Below are positions 21,889-34,740 of a stretch of DNA of 64,000 nt, in pieces; within the stretch, counting starts at the first letter, position 1; every line of letters starts with the position of its first letter. This DNA is from Parietaria judaica. Lineage: Eukaryota > Streptophyta > Magnoliopsida > Rosales > Urticaceae. The stretch lies in NCBI GenBank assembly GCA_954871525.1, contig OX940863.1, forward strand, positions 25,866,001 to 25,930,000, in the 5' to 3' direction. The notes beneath the pieces are model-generated. The model had not been told where the DNA came from. It worked only from the letters and a program-made list of their open reading frames with translations, and ran no database searches. Both the position numbers and the translations under genes were made by a program.

Positions 21889-23766
21889 TCAAACTTTTGA
21901 TTATGCTTAGATGGATTTTCAAATTGTATCATCCCAGTTGCCCCATTACCATCTAATTCTGGACACGTGTGAGCATTTTTTTTTTATGCGTAATTTAATA
22001 TTATAATGAAATGTTGTGTGCGTGAAAGATCAATTTCAGAGAGAATAAAGAAAAAACATAAGCGCGTATAATATTCATGGCTTAATGTTAAAAGAGCACT
22101 TTAGGAATATTGTTGATGTTCTTTCTTCATAATATCATAAAAAGTTCAGAGAAGAAGTAATTAAGTACTACTTGGGACGCACCTCTATAAAAGTTCATGG
22201 TGTCAAATTATGTATATTTATATTTATGTCAAAGATCACTTATAAGACTCAAGATCGAAATTCATACGGCAAATACACAAGCATACAAATTCAAATTAGG
22301 CTTCTTCAGTCTACGACGATTGAGGTCTCAAATATGTTGTCCCGTTTAATTTAACTTGAATACTTATGATGCTATTTTGTCTTAGTAAAAAGATGAATAT
22401 TAGTCTAGCTAATATCTAGGATTGTATTGCTAATTACTAGTTAGACATAGAAGTACACATTATTCTCATTTTTTTGGTGCACCAAATGTTACATAGGTAT
22501 CTTTTCCCTAGCAAACACTTTTCTTAATGGAACATATATTTGGGAAGGTTATAAAAAATAAAATAATACACTTTCTTTGTACCAACAAATTATAAAAACA
22601 TGTGCAGGATCCACTACTTATCTAGGCCCTTCACATAAAGGCCTCTCTCTCTCTTTCTTTTTTTTTTTTTTTTTGTCAATTTTCTCCTTCTATTTTTCTC
22701 ACATCTTTTCTCCTCCTTTGTCTTTTTCTATTCTTTTCTTCTATCACTTTTGTAGAAATGATTTGGACAGGCATCAGCAAGAATATCCAAGAACTTAATT
22801 CTGTTCTTTTTTGTAGTGTCCGAGATTTTTTTATAACCTTTTCCTTCTACATATCAGCTACACTTTTATTTTTTATTTTTTTCTTTCCATGTTTTCCAAA
22901 TAGTTATTCGGTGCGTGTAACATCGTCCTAGTCGTGACCCCAAAAAATATTCGTGTTCTGGTCCTAGTTGGAATTCTCGTTATTTTTTCAAAAGAATTCG
23001 GGACAAACACTAAGATCCCAAATTATTATCACATATTTACGGCAAGGACAATATTTAAGTCTTTATTCACTCATAAAAAGCAAGATTTTTTGGTAAATTG
23101 TATAATTATAATATGCTCGTACAAAAGAAAACTAAGATACAACTATTTTGAAAATATGAGTGCGGCAAGGCGATTATGATAAAAATAATGAAAAAATTAA
23201 TGTTCCAATCAATTGAATTAAAATAATTTATTTTAGTGAAATAAATTCGGTACAAATGAAATTGAACCCTAGCATATTCTAAACTTTAGTATTCGCTTGG
23301 GCTATAGGTTGACGGCCCAAAGGCTAGCTTGAAGGTACAACTCTTTAAAATAATAATATATATTTTATATTGTTATTTTCACTCAAAATTATTTACGTCT
23401 AATACGCACTTTGAACTTTGAAGTATTTAAACATGATTCGTAAATCAAGACTATATAGGAGTAGAGGTGGTATATGGGTCCGGTCCGTCCTTGCCCACCC
23501 TTCTTGACTCGTAAAAAAAAAAAAAAAAATAGGTTGTACCGTCCCACCTTGTTTTTTGTGAACTCAGTTAGGCCGGTCTCAATCAAAAGAGTCAGATTAA
23601 ATTATGTTTTTTTATAGGCCCTCCCCAAATCCACCTGCGCCCCATATAAAAGCCCACTGTGTCATGCCCCAAAGTCCACATAAACTTGTCCCGTGGCTCA
23701 CCCGTTTCACGACCTAATTAATAATGAATATAGTCTATTAGAAAATATAAAACTGTATACAACATA

Positions 23767-23804
<38 letters not shown>

Positions 23805-23901
23805 TAGTATATTTTAAAGTATGTAGAAGTCTAGTTAATATATATATATATGTAAAATAGTATAATAAGATTTTTGGAACTCTATAATTTATTATAATAT
23901 T
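21889..23901. other. AT-rich intergenic DNA
   Basis: No gene was recognised. There are polyT tracts (22655-22675), a possible hAT-like fragment at 23463-23720 with GGGTCCGGTCCG, and (AT)n at 23772-23801. Confidence 0.45.
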
Positions 23902-24681
23902 TGTTAAGGTCGGATTTGGTCAAATCCATCCTCAACACAACTCGTGTCGTTTTGTCCATAAACGACATGAGGGGAGGCGAGGAAGTTCATCACCCGAGGG
24001 GGATTATCCCCGAGGAGGAACATCCCCGAGGAAGAATACCCCCGAGGAGGCTCATCCGCGAGGAGACGCAGCCACATGAAAGCAAGCTGCGATGAAGCGT
24101 CCCATCGCACTCGACGAGGAATTTCTTCATGATGATTGTGCAGGGCCGAATGACCATTGACGAGATGTGCATTTAATGAGGCCGACCTACTCACTCGATG
24201 AGAAACACCAGCGACGAGGCTTGCAGGGCCGAATGACGGCTGACGGGATGCGCATTTAATGAGGCGCACCTACCCATAACGGCAGCCTGCTCGGAAGTGA
24301 CATAAAGCAGGGATTAACCATGCTGCCCTCAAATCACGCCAGAAAGCGAACGATTAAAGAGGAAAAAAGGCGGGAAAGATGCGAGAGGAAGGCATTGTAA
24401 ACTCTATAAAAGGCAAGATAAGCCTCATTTGTAAAGGTTGGGAAAAATAGAGAAAAAAAGCCCGGAAAGAGAAAGAGGAATTCTTGTAATAGAAAAGGCT
24501 AAGGAAACAGAGAAAACTTTAGGCTCATGATCCTTCATCTGTCCAGCTATTCAACGGAAGAAAACCGAGCTCATTTTCGAAAATATAATAAAACAGAGAT
24601 ATTCATCAATTGTTGTAGTTTATTTGTTATTTGGTGATTATCTTTGTGACTGGAAAAGGGCGGTGAAAATCGCCCTCTACA
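23902..24681 (+). mobile_element. Solo LTR of the Tat-type gypsy family, 5-bp duplication ATATT
   Basis: It begins TGTTAAGGTCGGATTTGGTC, ends GCCCTCTACA and is flanked on both sides by ATATT (23897-23901 and 24682-24686). It is 780 bp, with a TATA box CTCTATAAAAGGC near 24408. It is the same family, at high identity by eye, as the 3' LTR at 56420-57211, which lies in the opposite orientation. No internal sequence adjoins it. Confidence 0.92.
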
Positions 24682-24913
24682 ATATTAGTATACTTATATT
24701 ATATAACTTATATATAATATTAAACTTATATTTTTGGAATACTATAATGAAATATAATATAATATTATATAATAATAGTATTAGTATAGTTATATATAAT
24801 TTATATATATTCTCAAAATTCTATATAACAATGCCTCCGTAAAAACTTAAAAGCCCAACCCATTTTATTTTGTGAAAGTCCACTAAATAATATTTTGTGA
24901 AGATTTATATTTT

Positions 24914-25076
24914 ATAGTATAACCTCGTTAAATTTATACTAAATAAATTAATATTGTCGATTAAATAATATTTTTGTACGATCCCGAATCAAACTAACAT
25001 CATTAAATTATACCTCGCTAGTATAATAAAATTCTCTGGTCCTGACAATATTAATTTATAAAGGTTTGATTCGTTA
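24914..25076 (-). mobile_element. AGTAAAACCTC-ended MITE, copy 2 (inverted)
   Basis: Read on the minus strand it carries GACCAGAGAATTTTATTATA and ends TTAACGAGGTTATACTA, matching copies 1, 3 and 4. The outer left end is degraded. It lies about 50 bp before CACTA-C. Confidence 0.65.
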
Positions 25077-25139
25077 TTTTGATGAGTAATTAACTTTCAC
25101 ATTAGCTATCAATTTGAGATACACACTACAAGAAAATAG

Positions 25140-25465
25140 GTCTGTAGCAGCGAAATTTGTCCTCGCTAAAAGTTATATATAGCAACGACATTCTCTGTAG
25201 CGGCGACATGTCCTCGCTAAAATGTCCTTGCTATAAATCCCTAACTATAGGTATGATATAGCAACGACATTTTATCCTTGCTAAAAATATAACATATAGC
25301 GACGACTTGTTCGTTGCTAAAACGAGATACTGAATTTGAATTATTTAGCCTATAGCAATGACATATTATACATATAGCTCCGACATGTTCTTCGCTAAAT
25401 GCCATTCTGATTTGAAATATTGAACTTATAGCAATGAAATATTTTAGTTATAGCAACGACATATG
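25140..25465. repeat. CACTA-C left subterminal repeats
   Basis: There are multiple TAGCAACGACAT, TAGCGACGAC and TCCTCGCTAAAA motifs in both orientations. They are the expected binding region for element-encoded proteins. Confidence 0.75.
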
Positions 25466-26469
25466 TAGTTGCTATTTCGTATTCTTTTAATCAGAAAATA
25501 TTAAATAATTAGTAAAAATATTAATGCGTTACTAATTCGTATATTTTTTAATTTGAAAATATTAAATAATTAATTATAATTAGTGAAAATATAAATTCTG
25601 AATTAAATTTTATATTAAAATAAAAAAGGTCAAAAAGTACACTAACGTTTGATAAAAAATACAAACAAAACGGTCAATAGTATATTAAAGCCGTAAAATT
25701 GAAAAACGCATAATAATAATTAAAAAAAAAAACTCAAAATTCACCAAAATGCATAATTCCAAGATCTGTTTGTAGTAGACGTCGGCGGTTCCCGCTGTTC
25801 CGGGAAGGCATGTAAGCGGAGTAACCAATTTCTGACAAAAATCATAATCTTGCTATTGTTTCACTCCGCTCTGCATTATATAAAAACTAAATTGAAAAAA
25901 ACGGCAAGCGAGCTCATATACAATTGCAAAGAAAAAGAAAAATCTGATAAACAATTGCAAATCAACATGAAGATCCATGAACTGAACAAAGCATGCTTAT
26001 TTCGGCAACAACTCAAAATCAAACAATTCAAGTCCGATCCAACAACAATTCGAAGTTGATAAACACTCCTAAATCATCTAAACACAAAAAATTACTTTAT
26101 GGGTGAAAAACCAAGCTATTGAAATGAATTATTGAGACACAAACTTACTGGGGTTTTGTGAAGATGGACTTGAGAATTGAAGTGGATATAACCTCCGGGA
26201 GCAGAGAAGAGTCCTTTCATGGCTGAATTGGCTAATTCATCAAACAAAATATCATTGCAATGGATGAATCAATTTGATTGCTAATTGGAATCGCAAGGTG
26301 CCAGTACTTGAGACGGGCCGAGAAGGAGTTCACCACTACCATCTCCACCATGATTTCTCGCGGCCTTATAAAAATACAATATTAGATGATTTATAAATTC
26401 ATTATAAAAATAAAATATTAGATGATAAACAAAATGAAATTTCTATAAATTGGCAAAGACTAATACCTA

Positions 26470-27278
26470 TTAATCTATATTTGAACCAACATCACTAATT
26501 TCCAATATATCTTCATCTTCATCATCCTCAAATTCTTCATCATCAACTTCATCATCATCATCATCATCATCATCTTCAACATCTTCGAGATCATCGTCAT
26601 TTATGAATGGAACATTATATGAGCTACTTGCTTCCACCCTCGGTTCACTGAATGGAACATTAGATGGGATACTTGCTTCCACCCTTGGTTCACTAATCAT
26701 ACCCGCACCCAAATTTTCCATGAAGCCTAAATCAACGATAAGCTGAAAATCTGATGAAGCAGTATCATGTAGAACATCAATCACGTCAGCAACATCAACG
26801 TCTGGCGTGTCCCAGATTTGTCGGTGATGTACGTTTTCGACTACTCTCCATTGATTGCGTGCTCGACTAGGATCCGCCAAGTAGAAAACTTGTTTTGCTT
26901 GAGTAGCAAGTATAAATGGTTGGTCCCTGTACCACTCCGTCGAGATATTGATACTAGTTATGTTATTTTTTTTATGCATCGTCCTTTTTTAGGGTCGGTG
27001 TTGAACCATTTGCATCGAAATAATACAACGGCCAACTGATTTGCATAACACAACTGTATAATCTCTTGTAATTCACCATAAAATGTCATGTCGTCAACAC
27101 CAGGTACAGAAACGCCACTATTTTGAGTGGTTCGATTTCGATCACGATCCTTGACCGTAAATTTCACACCATTCACGACACAAGCACTAAATGAATGCGC
27201 GTTCATTAGAGACCCGTTTGCCAAAGCAAACAATTCATTAGTACATTCCAAAGATCTTTCCTCGCGTAAACCAAAAAT
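26470..27278 (-). pseudogene. DUF4216 exon of CACTA-C transposase, frameshifted
   Basis: After an acceptor at 27279 the exon encodes a DUF4216-like region: CVVNGVKFTVKDRDRNRTTQ, then LFRCKWFNTDPKKG, then WYRDQPFILATQAKQVFYLADP. The halves are in different frames and meet at a run of eight A (T on the plus strand, 26965-26972). One base there restores the usual DUF4216 order, so the break is a homopolymer slip or an assembly error. The tail is very acidic (a run of Asp, about 26560) and ends GSNID at a stop at 26470. Confidence 0.75.
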
Positions 27279-27498
27279 CTAAAAAACATGCTGCATGGTT
27301 AGTTTAATTACTCAAACTTTATATTGTATTAAGTATTCATATAATGAATTTTCCTTATCGCGAAACCACTTGGGAAACTCTTTTTGAAAATCTCCTTGTG
27401 GCATTTCAGACTGAAATTCACTAGACGAAAGGCATAATTTATTAGACAAAAAATACTCGAAAATAAAGAAACCTGAAATTATTGCTCATTTGAAATAC

Positions 27499-30057
27499 TT
27501 ACTTTTTATAGGATTCTATCTCCGTGCAATTGTTCAATATGTACCACTCTGCTGCGTGTTGAGTAGCAATGTCAAGTGATATGAGCTTGCGTGAGCTTGT
27601 TGGCCGACACAAGGATTGAAATATTGACAGCTGCCTTCTGGTAACAACGAAATCATGATTTCTTTCTTGACGATTGAACTTCGTTTGAACACCCTCCAAA
27701 TACATAGAGCAGAAAGTTAAAGCTTCATCAGCCACATACCCCTCGGCTATGCAACCTTCAGGACGTGCCTTATTCCGAACATAGTTCTTTAGTTTCTTCA
27801 TGTACCGTTCAAACGGATACATCCATCTCATCCAAACGGGTCCACCAAGCAAAGTTTCTTTTGGTAGATGCAAAATCAAGTGAATCATAATATCAAAGAA
27901 GGCCGGAGGAAAAATAAACTCTAACTTGCAAAGAATATTAATCACTTCGCGTTCAGCTTTTTTCATATCCTCTTTTATCAAGGTCCGAGCACAAATATGT
28001 TTAAAAAAGTCGCAAAGCTCTATGATCGTATTAGAAATATCCTCTTTCATGCGACCGCGAATGCCAACTGGTAATAGCCGTTGCATCATTATGTGACAAT
28101 CATGTGACTTCAATCCATAAATATTGTTGTCTCCATCAGCTACTTTCTTTTTGAAGTTCGAGCCAAAACCATCTGGAAGTTTAACACCTCGGACGAATTG
28201 ACAAAAAAGTTTTCTATTTTCCATATCCATAGAGAAATCTGCATGCGGTTTAATCATCTTCCCACGAACTTCATGCAAATGTTGATTATGTCGGATATCC
28301 CAAGCTTCTAAGTCGATTCGAGCACTAGTAGTGTCTTTCAATTTTTCATTCATCAAGATAGTCCCGAGTAAACTTTCGCACACGTTTTTTTCGATATGCA
28401 TCAGGTGTAAATTATGCTTCAACTCTAATGAAGACCAATATGGAAGCTCGAAAAAAATACTCTTTTTGGTCCAATTCAACTCTCTCGGTTCACGTTTCTG
28501 TTTCACGCCTCCAAAATTTGAATGTTTACCAGGCAAGAGTCTCGGTAACAAAGAAAGTTGAAGTTCTATTTCTTGGCTACTTAATCGTCTTGGTGGAGAT
28601 CTTTCTTCAATCTTCTTATTGAATTTCAAGTCACTCCTCCATCGATGAGTAATCGGTAAGAATCGACGATGCCCAAAAAAGATTACCTTGTTATTAACTC
28701 TCTCCGAAGGAGTGTCTACGTTACACGTCGGACATGCTTTATACCCTTGCCCGCTCCAACCAGACAAACTACTTCTTGCAGGGAAATCATTGATAGTCCA
28801 CATTAGTGTTGCACGCAACATGAACACAGTATTGGTCGCAGCATCACGTGTTCGAACACCATCTTCCCACAAAAAAATTAGCTCATCAACAAGGGGTCTC
28901 AAGAAAACATCCATATCCTTACCCGGCGATTTGGGCCCTGGAATCAACAATGTGAGCATGAAAGTTGACTCTTTCATACACAGCCAAGGAGGTAAATTGT
29001 ATGTCGTCAATATCACGGGCCACATGCTGTAAGGTGGAATCATTTGACCAAAATGATTGAAACCATCAGCAGATAAAGCTAATCGAACATTTCTCGGTTC
29101 TCTTGCAAAATTAGGATATCTCGAATCAAAGTCTTTCCAAGCAGCCCCGTCGATTGGATGTCCCATAACGTCTTCTTTTGTAGACCGTCCTCTCGTGTGC
29201 CAAGTCATATCTTTTGCCGTGTGTCTCGAACTGTATAAACGCCTCAACCTCGGTGCCAAAGGAAAATATTTAACAGATTTATGAGGAACCTTTTTTCCTT
29301 TTGTATTTTGGTCTTGCCAACGACTCTCCCCGCATACTGGACAATTTTCTATGGAGGCATTCTCTTTCCAATACAAGCAGCAATCATTCTTGCAAACATG
29401 GATAGATATGTAGCCCATTCCTAATTTTTTCAACTTCTTCTTCGCTTCATAAAATGATGTCGGAACCCGATTTTCCTTAGGAAATGCGAACTTAATAAAT
29501 TCTAGAAGTTGGTCGAATGAACTATCTGTCCATTTATTATTGACTTTCATGTGCATTAATTTCGCTAAGAAATTAAGGGAAGATAGCCAATCGCATCCAG
29601 GAAACAACTCCGTCTTTAACTCTTCAAACAGTTCGTCAAAATAATGGCCACCGCCGCTTTCTGCCTCAAGCATTACTTCATCATTTTCATCATTGACAAT
29701 TTCTTCATTTGCTTCGTCTTCATTTGCGTTGTATTCACCGAGAAAATCTTGTAATACATCACCCATCTCATTAGTCGTTGCTTCAACATTCTCAATTACG
29801 GTTGGAAGAGGATCTGTCTCGCCATGGAATACCCATTTCGTATAGTTTTTTGTAAAACCGTTGCAATAAATATGATTCCCAATTCTGTTAGGAGTATGCC
29901 TAACCATGTTTAGACATTTCATACATGGGCAAAGAATGACACCATCATTGTTGACGTATTTTTCACACAATTTCTCAAATTCCAAACATCCATTCCAATA
30001 CTCATTCAAAGTACGGTCTTCAATGAGTATCCAACTCTTTTCCGGTGGTAAAGACAT
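27499..30057 (-). CDS. CACTA transposase, tnp2 type (TNPD-like)
   Basis: An uninterrupted 852-codon frame begins at an ATG (30057-30055). In order it has: an N-terminal Transpos_assoc-like domain (about residues 5-90, WILIEDRTLNEYW and LCPCMKCLN); an acidic linker (100-150); a zinc-binding region (CKNDCCLYW and CPVCGESRW, about 215-250); the tnp2 transposase core (about 280-470, DGFNHFGQMIPPYSMWPV and GPKSPGKDMDVFLRPLVDEL); and a DUF4218 domain (about 570-740, FPPAFFDIMIHLILHLPKE and RWMYPFERYMKKLKNYVRN). It ends in a GTAAGT donor at 27502, so the stop just after is intronic and the protein continues into the DUF4216 exon. It would cut and join at CACTA termini. It is intact here but its last exon is frameshifted. 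Confidence 0.88.
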   Translation of the reverse strand: MSLPPEKSWILIEDRTLNEYWNGCLEFEKLCEKYVNNDGVILCPCMKCLNMVRHTPNRIGNHIYCNGFTKNYTKWVFHGETDPLPTVIENVEATTNEMGDVLQDFLGEYNANEDEANEEIVNDENDEVMLEAESGGGHYFDELFEELKTELFPGCDWLSSLNFLAKLMHMKVNNKWTDSSFDQLLEFIKFAFPKENRVPTSFYEAKKKLKKLGMGYISIHVCKNDCCLYWKENASIENCPVCGESRWQDQNTKGKKVPHKSVKYFPLAPRLRRLYSSRHTAKDMTWHTRGRSTKEDVMGHPIDGAAWKDFDSRYPNFAREPRNVRLALSADGFNHFGQMIPPYSMWPVILTTYNLPPWLCMKESTFMLTLLIPGPKSPGKDMDVFLRPLVDELIFLWEDGVRTRDAATNTVFMLRATLMWTINDFPARSSLSGWSGQGYKACPTCNVDTPSERVNNKVIFFGHRRFLPITHRWRSDLKFNKKIEERSPPRRLSSQEIELQLSLLPRLLPGKHSNFGGVKQKREPRELNWTKKSIFFELPYWSSLELKHNLHLMHIEKNVCESLLGTILMNEKLKDTTSARIDLEAWDIRHNQHLHEVRGKMIKPHADFSMDMENRKLFCQFVRGVKLPDGFGSNFKKKVADGDNNIYGLKSHDCHIMMQRLLPVGIRGRMKEDISNTIIELCDFFKHICARTLIKEDMKKAEREVINILCKLEFIFPPAFFDIMIHLILHLPKETLLGGPVWMRWMYPFERYMKKLKNYVRNKARPEGCIAEGYVADEALTFCSMYLEGVQTKFNRQERNHDFVVTRRQLSIFQSLCRPTSSRKLISLDIATQHAAEWYILNNCTEIESYKK

Positions 30058-31244
30058 TTCCTAAGGTCGCAAACGAGAGGAAAATAGTTATTTTTTATTC
30101 TATATAATTGTTAATGTGTAATTTTTATGTTTAGGTAATTAAAGTTGTCGTTGTTCTATTTTACTTATTATTTAAGTTTGATTTATTTATTATTGTAATA
30201 TTTGAAGGAAAAAAATGGGTAACCTAACACTTATAGATTACTAACTACCAAAACGCAAAATTCTTACAATTATAACCTAAAACTAAGCTAATATACCAAT
30301 CACATAACCAATATAAGCCTATACCAACACAATTACATAATAAAGTAAACTATAGCTCTTCAAAAAACACAATACCAGTCACAAGCGAATAAGGGCAGCG
30401 TGCTTCAGATGTCAAAGGCCAAGCAATGAGCGAGAGATCGACTGTGCAGCAAGATATATAACCTATACAAGCTTTCGAAACACCAAAAACAAAAAATTAG
30501 TAACTTAAATAAGTGAACAAGAACAAAAAAAAAACTCAACTAAATTAAGAAAATAAATTTTACTGACCGGGCAGAGAACACACAAGAAATCTCCAATAAA
30601 GTCTAAAGACTTAGAAGCACGATTAAAGGCCGAGCAGCGAGCAAAGTTCGATTAGGAAGCGAGTAAATCTCCAACATAGCTTCAAAACACAAAAAAACTC
30701 GGAATTAAAAAAACTGAAATTACTAAGAGCTAATCAGAGCTTCAAAAATGAAATAATAATACGAGAAACCGTATAAAAAATCAATTAACTCTAACCTTGA
30801 AATCAATGGAGAGGGGTGAAAGCTAACGCACCTCCAACTTTGACTTTAAAACTGTGATTAACGAGCAAATATCAATCTTATAATCGAAAAATACAAGTGG
30901 TTAAAAGAGCCGAACATCAAATCTCCAAACTGAAATTTTAGGTTACAAATTAGGGGACACATGCTGAAAGAGAGAAAAATGCTTACGATTTCATGGTCAG
31001 ACCACCGCGACCACCCATGCATGGCTAAGAGAAGAGCTGCACGAAGAAGACACGGTGAAGAAGACCACCATCATTTGATCGTCGTCACAGAGGTGCTAAA
31101 TCGCTCTGGTCCGGGTGCTCCGGGGTCGATCGAGAGCAGAGAGGGATTTCGACTTCGAGAGACAAAAGAGGGATTAGAGAGAGAGGGGAAAGAGAGAAGA
31201 GATCTGGGAGGAAAAAGAAATAAGATTTAATATCATTTACACAA
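30058..31244 (-). promoter_or_regulatory. Promoter and leader region of the CACTA-C transposase gene
   Basis: It lies between the transposase start and the right subterminal array and holds a GA-rich leader (31140-31225) like those in CACTA-A and CACTA-B. No coding frame with recognisable domains occurs. A leader intron is likely but I could not place it. Confidence 0.45.
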
Positions 31245-31700
31245 TTACACCTACAGCAACGACATTTTAAATCTATTGTAGCGACACATGTCTTAGCTAA
31301 AACATTTAGCGCTAAATAAAACAATTTGCACAAAATGTGGCGGGGGAATTCAATATAGCAACGACAACTGAAAATTATAGCTACGACATTTGTCCTTGCT
31401 ATACTTTTTCCAGTGACACATCCACAAAAATTATCACGACAAAAACAAAAATTTATAGCAAAGACAAAAGTCGTTGCTAAAACACAAAATGTCATTGCTA
31501 TTTATTTTCAATTTGGCGGCAGCTCTGTGAAATTGCGCGAGCTTAGTGTTTCACCTATAGCAACGACATATGTCGTCGCTAAAACATTAGTGTGTAATAA
31601 AAATAAATAAAAACTAAATCAATTCTTATTTCGTCGCCGTTGGGTATCTATTGCGACGACATTATTGTCGTTGCTATAGGCGTCGCTGCTACAGACCGTT
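31245..31700. repeat. CACTA-C right subterminal repeats
   Basis: TAGCAACGACAT/TGTCGTTGCTA motifs recur in both orientations, mirroring the left end. Confidence 0.75.
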
Positions 31701-31979
31701 TTTCTTGTAGTGGCATTAGGTTAATCCGATCAAACAAACAAACTTTTAAATATTGTAATTTTTCAGATCCCGTTGATAAAAACCGGAGACGATCTAACGA
31801 TACAATTATCAACTAGAGCGAATATAAGAACTTATATTCCTAATAATCATTGTACTTCATTTCATTCTGTAAGGATGGTTCCGCTAATAGTTATTAATGA
31901 TTATTTGATATGTCGATGCCACTTGCAGTGCAATGGCTGCATGCATCCCACTTGCTTCATGACCCTACGTAAGGTCAAC

Positions 31980-34740
31980 ATCACATTCTACATAAAATCT
32001 TGGACAATAATTTCCCACGATGTTATGGCAGCAGTGAAAGTATAAGTCTTCCTCATTTTTATGTTTCATCTTATATTGTCCTTATTCCTAAGACAAAGAA
32101 TCCTCAAACCTTTGACAAATTTCGGCCGATAAGTTTGTGCAATATTATTTACAAAGTTCTCTCTAAACTTATCGTTGAGAAGTTTTCTTTTGTTATGAGT
32201 GACAATATATCTTCAGAACAAGGTGCTTTTGTTAGCGGCAAGAGTATTTTCGTTACTTTAGCTCAAGAAATGAAGAGTTGCTTCATCGAAAGTCTAGGGG
32301 AGGCAATATGGTATTCAAAGTGTATATGAGCAAAGAATATGATCGAGTTGACTGGATATTTGTGGATCAAACTCTTCATGCTTTTGGTTTTCTAGAACTC
32401 TTTCGTAGGTTGATTCCGAACTGTATTGCTACCCCGTAGTTTTCGGTCATGATGAACGTCACTTATAAAGGTTTCTTTAAATCAAGAAGGGGATTGTGTC
32501 AAGGAGATCATTTGTCCCCATACATGCATTTTCATCCTGATGGTGGGGTTTTTTTCAAGATTTATAAATAAAGAGATAGTTGAGAGGAAAATTTTGCCTT
32601 TTTCCCACCGAGCGGTGCTCCCATGATCCCAATCTTGCTATATGCCGACAACATTGTAATATTTGAGAATGCAGGTAAAAGATCAATTCAAAATATGATG
32701 TTGACAATGAAGAAATATGAAGGTTGGTAAGGGCAAAGAATTATTCAAGAAAAAATTGTTATATTCTTCTCTAAAAATATTAACTCAAAGAAAGACCGAG
32801 ATTCTTAATGAGACAGATTTTGTCGAAGAAAAATTTCTTTTTTCTTTTTTCTTATTTGGGGGTTCCGATAGTGGATGGAAAATTGATGGTTAAACATTTT
32901 GAAATATTGATTCAAAAAATCGGCAAGAAGATTGTTGGTTGGAAAAGTCGGTTATTGTCTCAAGGAGGAAAGCTTGTCCTTTTCAATCATGTTCTTTCTA
33001 GAAGGTCGGTGCAGCTTTTATCGGTGTTGAGCACACCTAAGATTGTGATAAATAAGATCCATAAAATGGTTTCTTCCTTTCTTTCTTTTTTTCGTGAAAT
33101 TGATGGGAAAAACAAAAAGAATGGGAAGTCTTGGAAGAAATTGTGTTCCCCGGTCGATGAGGGGGGCCTAGGTTTGAGAAACTTATCAGACTTCACAGAG
33201 CCTTATTCATGAGGTTTGCTTGGAACTTATTCACTCATGATTCGTTGTGGGTCAAGTTCTTCAAAACTAATTACATCAAGGGTGAGCATATGGCTACATA
33301 CAAGGCTTGTAATTCGGATTCAGTACTCTGAAAGAGAGTTGTTCAGAGTGTTCCATATATATTGAAAAACTCTATGTGGGAGGTTATAGAGCGAGTTGTC
33401 TCTTTATGGTATGATAAGTTTATGTAATATGGGCCTTTCTATAATGATCTAGTGGAAAGAGAGCATACCCTAATAAAGATGAATGACTTGTTTATGAATA
33501 ACGAGTGGGATATAGAAAAATTGCAAGGTCTTCTAGGGTTGAACAAAGCGGAAGAAGTTATAAAGAATATAGGAAATCTAAAAACAACTTCTGATGCTCT
33601 TATATGAATTCCGGAGAAGAATAGTTACTTTACGAAAAATCAGCTTGGAATGTCATTAGATATCGAGATTGCAAGTTTGAACGGGCGAAATGAGTTTAGC
33701 ATAAATATTTGTCGAATAAGATCTTCATATGTATGAGGAAAGTGGTTTTTGATTGTCTAAGTGTCGATGAAAGGTTAAAAATGATATGGGTCCCTATTGT
33801 TTTGGCTTGTAACTAATGTAGTGAGAGAAATATTCAAGATTTGGAACATATCTTAAACAAAGGGGACTTCGGTATAGATTTATGGAAAAAAGTTTCGATA
33901 GAAGTGGGGTCCCTATTAGTATCCAATCAAGTTGGAAAGTAACATGTACAAATTTGGTTCAATCGAGCAGAATGATCCCTCTCATTTAGAGGTTTTATTA
34001 GGTTTTTTCCCAATTATAACCATTTGGAGGTTATGGTATCGAAGGTGTGTGGCCATAATGGAAGGTGGATGTGAGAGTGTTAGGCATATTGGCTTTCTAT
34101 AAAGCATTGGGTACACATCCTAAACTCTAAAACTATTGATGTTCAACAATGAAGTAAGAACAATGATCGTGTGTTAAGAAATATGAATTACCAATTATAG
34201 AAACGAGGAAGAAAATAGTGCAAGTTTTGAGATGAATTAAACCAAGACAACGAAGATTTAAACTCAATGTTGACGATAATTTCTTTGGTAACCCGGGTCG
34301 GGTGGCGGATGTGGTATTCTTCGAGACGACAAAGGCAAGCTCATTTTTTTTATTTTCAAAGTCTTTTGGAACGTGCTCGAGTAACGAAGCTAAATTAAGG
34401 GCAGTAGTTGAAGGTTAAGTATATGCAAGAAAATGGGTTATAATGCTATCGACATTGAATGCGACTCGAAAAATGTTGTAGGGTGGATTAAGTCTAGTAT
34501 TTTCAATCCTTGTTATCTTTGAATTTTTGGGATCAAATAAAATTGTTATTAGATTATTCAAATTATTCAATTCAACATTTTTATAGAGAGGAGAATCAAG
34601 TGGCAGATGCGTTGGCTTGCTTGGGCGTGGAAGGTGGAGAGAATATATATTCAAACTCTAATCAAAATCCAGGAAATATAAAAGATTTGTTTAAGTTAGA
34701 CAAAATGAATGTTGTGTATATTAGGTTTATTTAAAGTTAA
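31980..34740 (+). mobile_element. 5'-truncated, degenerate L1-type LINE
   Basis: Reverse-transcriptase sequence appears in shifting frames. Examples are YIVLIPKTKNPQTFDKFRPI then SLCNIIYKVLSKLIVEK (32065-32190), SRRGLCQGDHLSPY (about 32480-32520), LLYADNIVIF (about 32635-32660), and the C-terminal run SYLGVPIVDGK … GWKSRLLSQGGKLVL (32840-33000). Positions 34440-34640 carry an RNase H-like end (DIECDSKNVVGWI and REENQVADALACLG), as in plant L1 LINEs. The endonuclease domain is absent. Many stops and frameshifts are present, and the catalytic YADD box reads YADN. It starts about 270 bp past the right end of CACTA-C. Confidence 0.85.

Larger units (their letters stand above)
25124..31712 (-). 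mobile_element. CACTA (En/Spm) element C, 6.6 kb
   Basis: The ends are CACTACAAGAAAATAGGTC at 25124 and its inverse finishing CTTGTAGTG at 31712. The paired termini extend about 30 bp (…GGTCTGTAGCAGCGA). The flanks are ACA and GCA, matching at two of three bases. Subterminal arrays of TAGCAACGACAT and TGTCGTTGCTA fill about 25140-25465 and 31245-31700. The only gene is a tnp2-type transposase on the minus strand; I see no Transposase_24 or Ulp1 second gene, unlike CACTA-A. Confidence 0.92.

Noticed and set aside
23463..23735. A third TAGGGG-type hAT MITE
   Set aside because: GGGTCCGGTCC-rich sequence looks MITE-like, but I could not pair inverted ends or find an 8-bp duplication.
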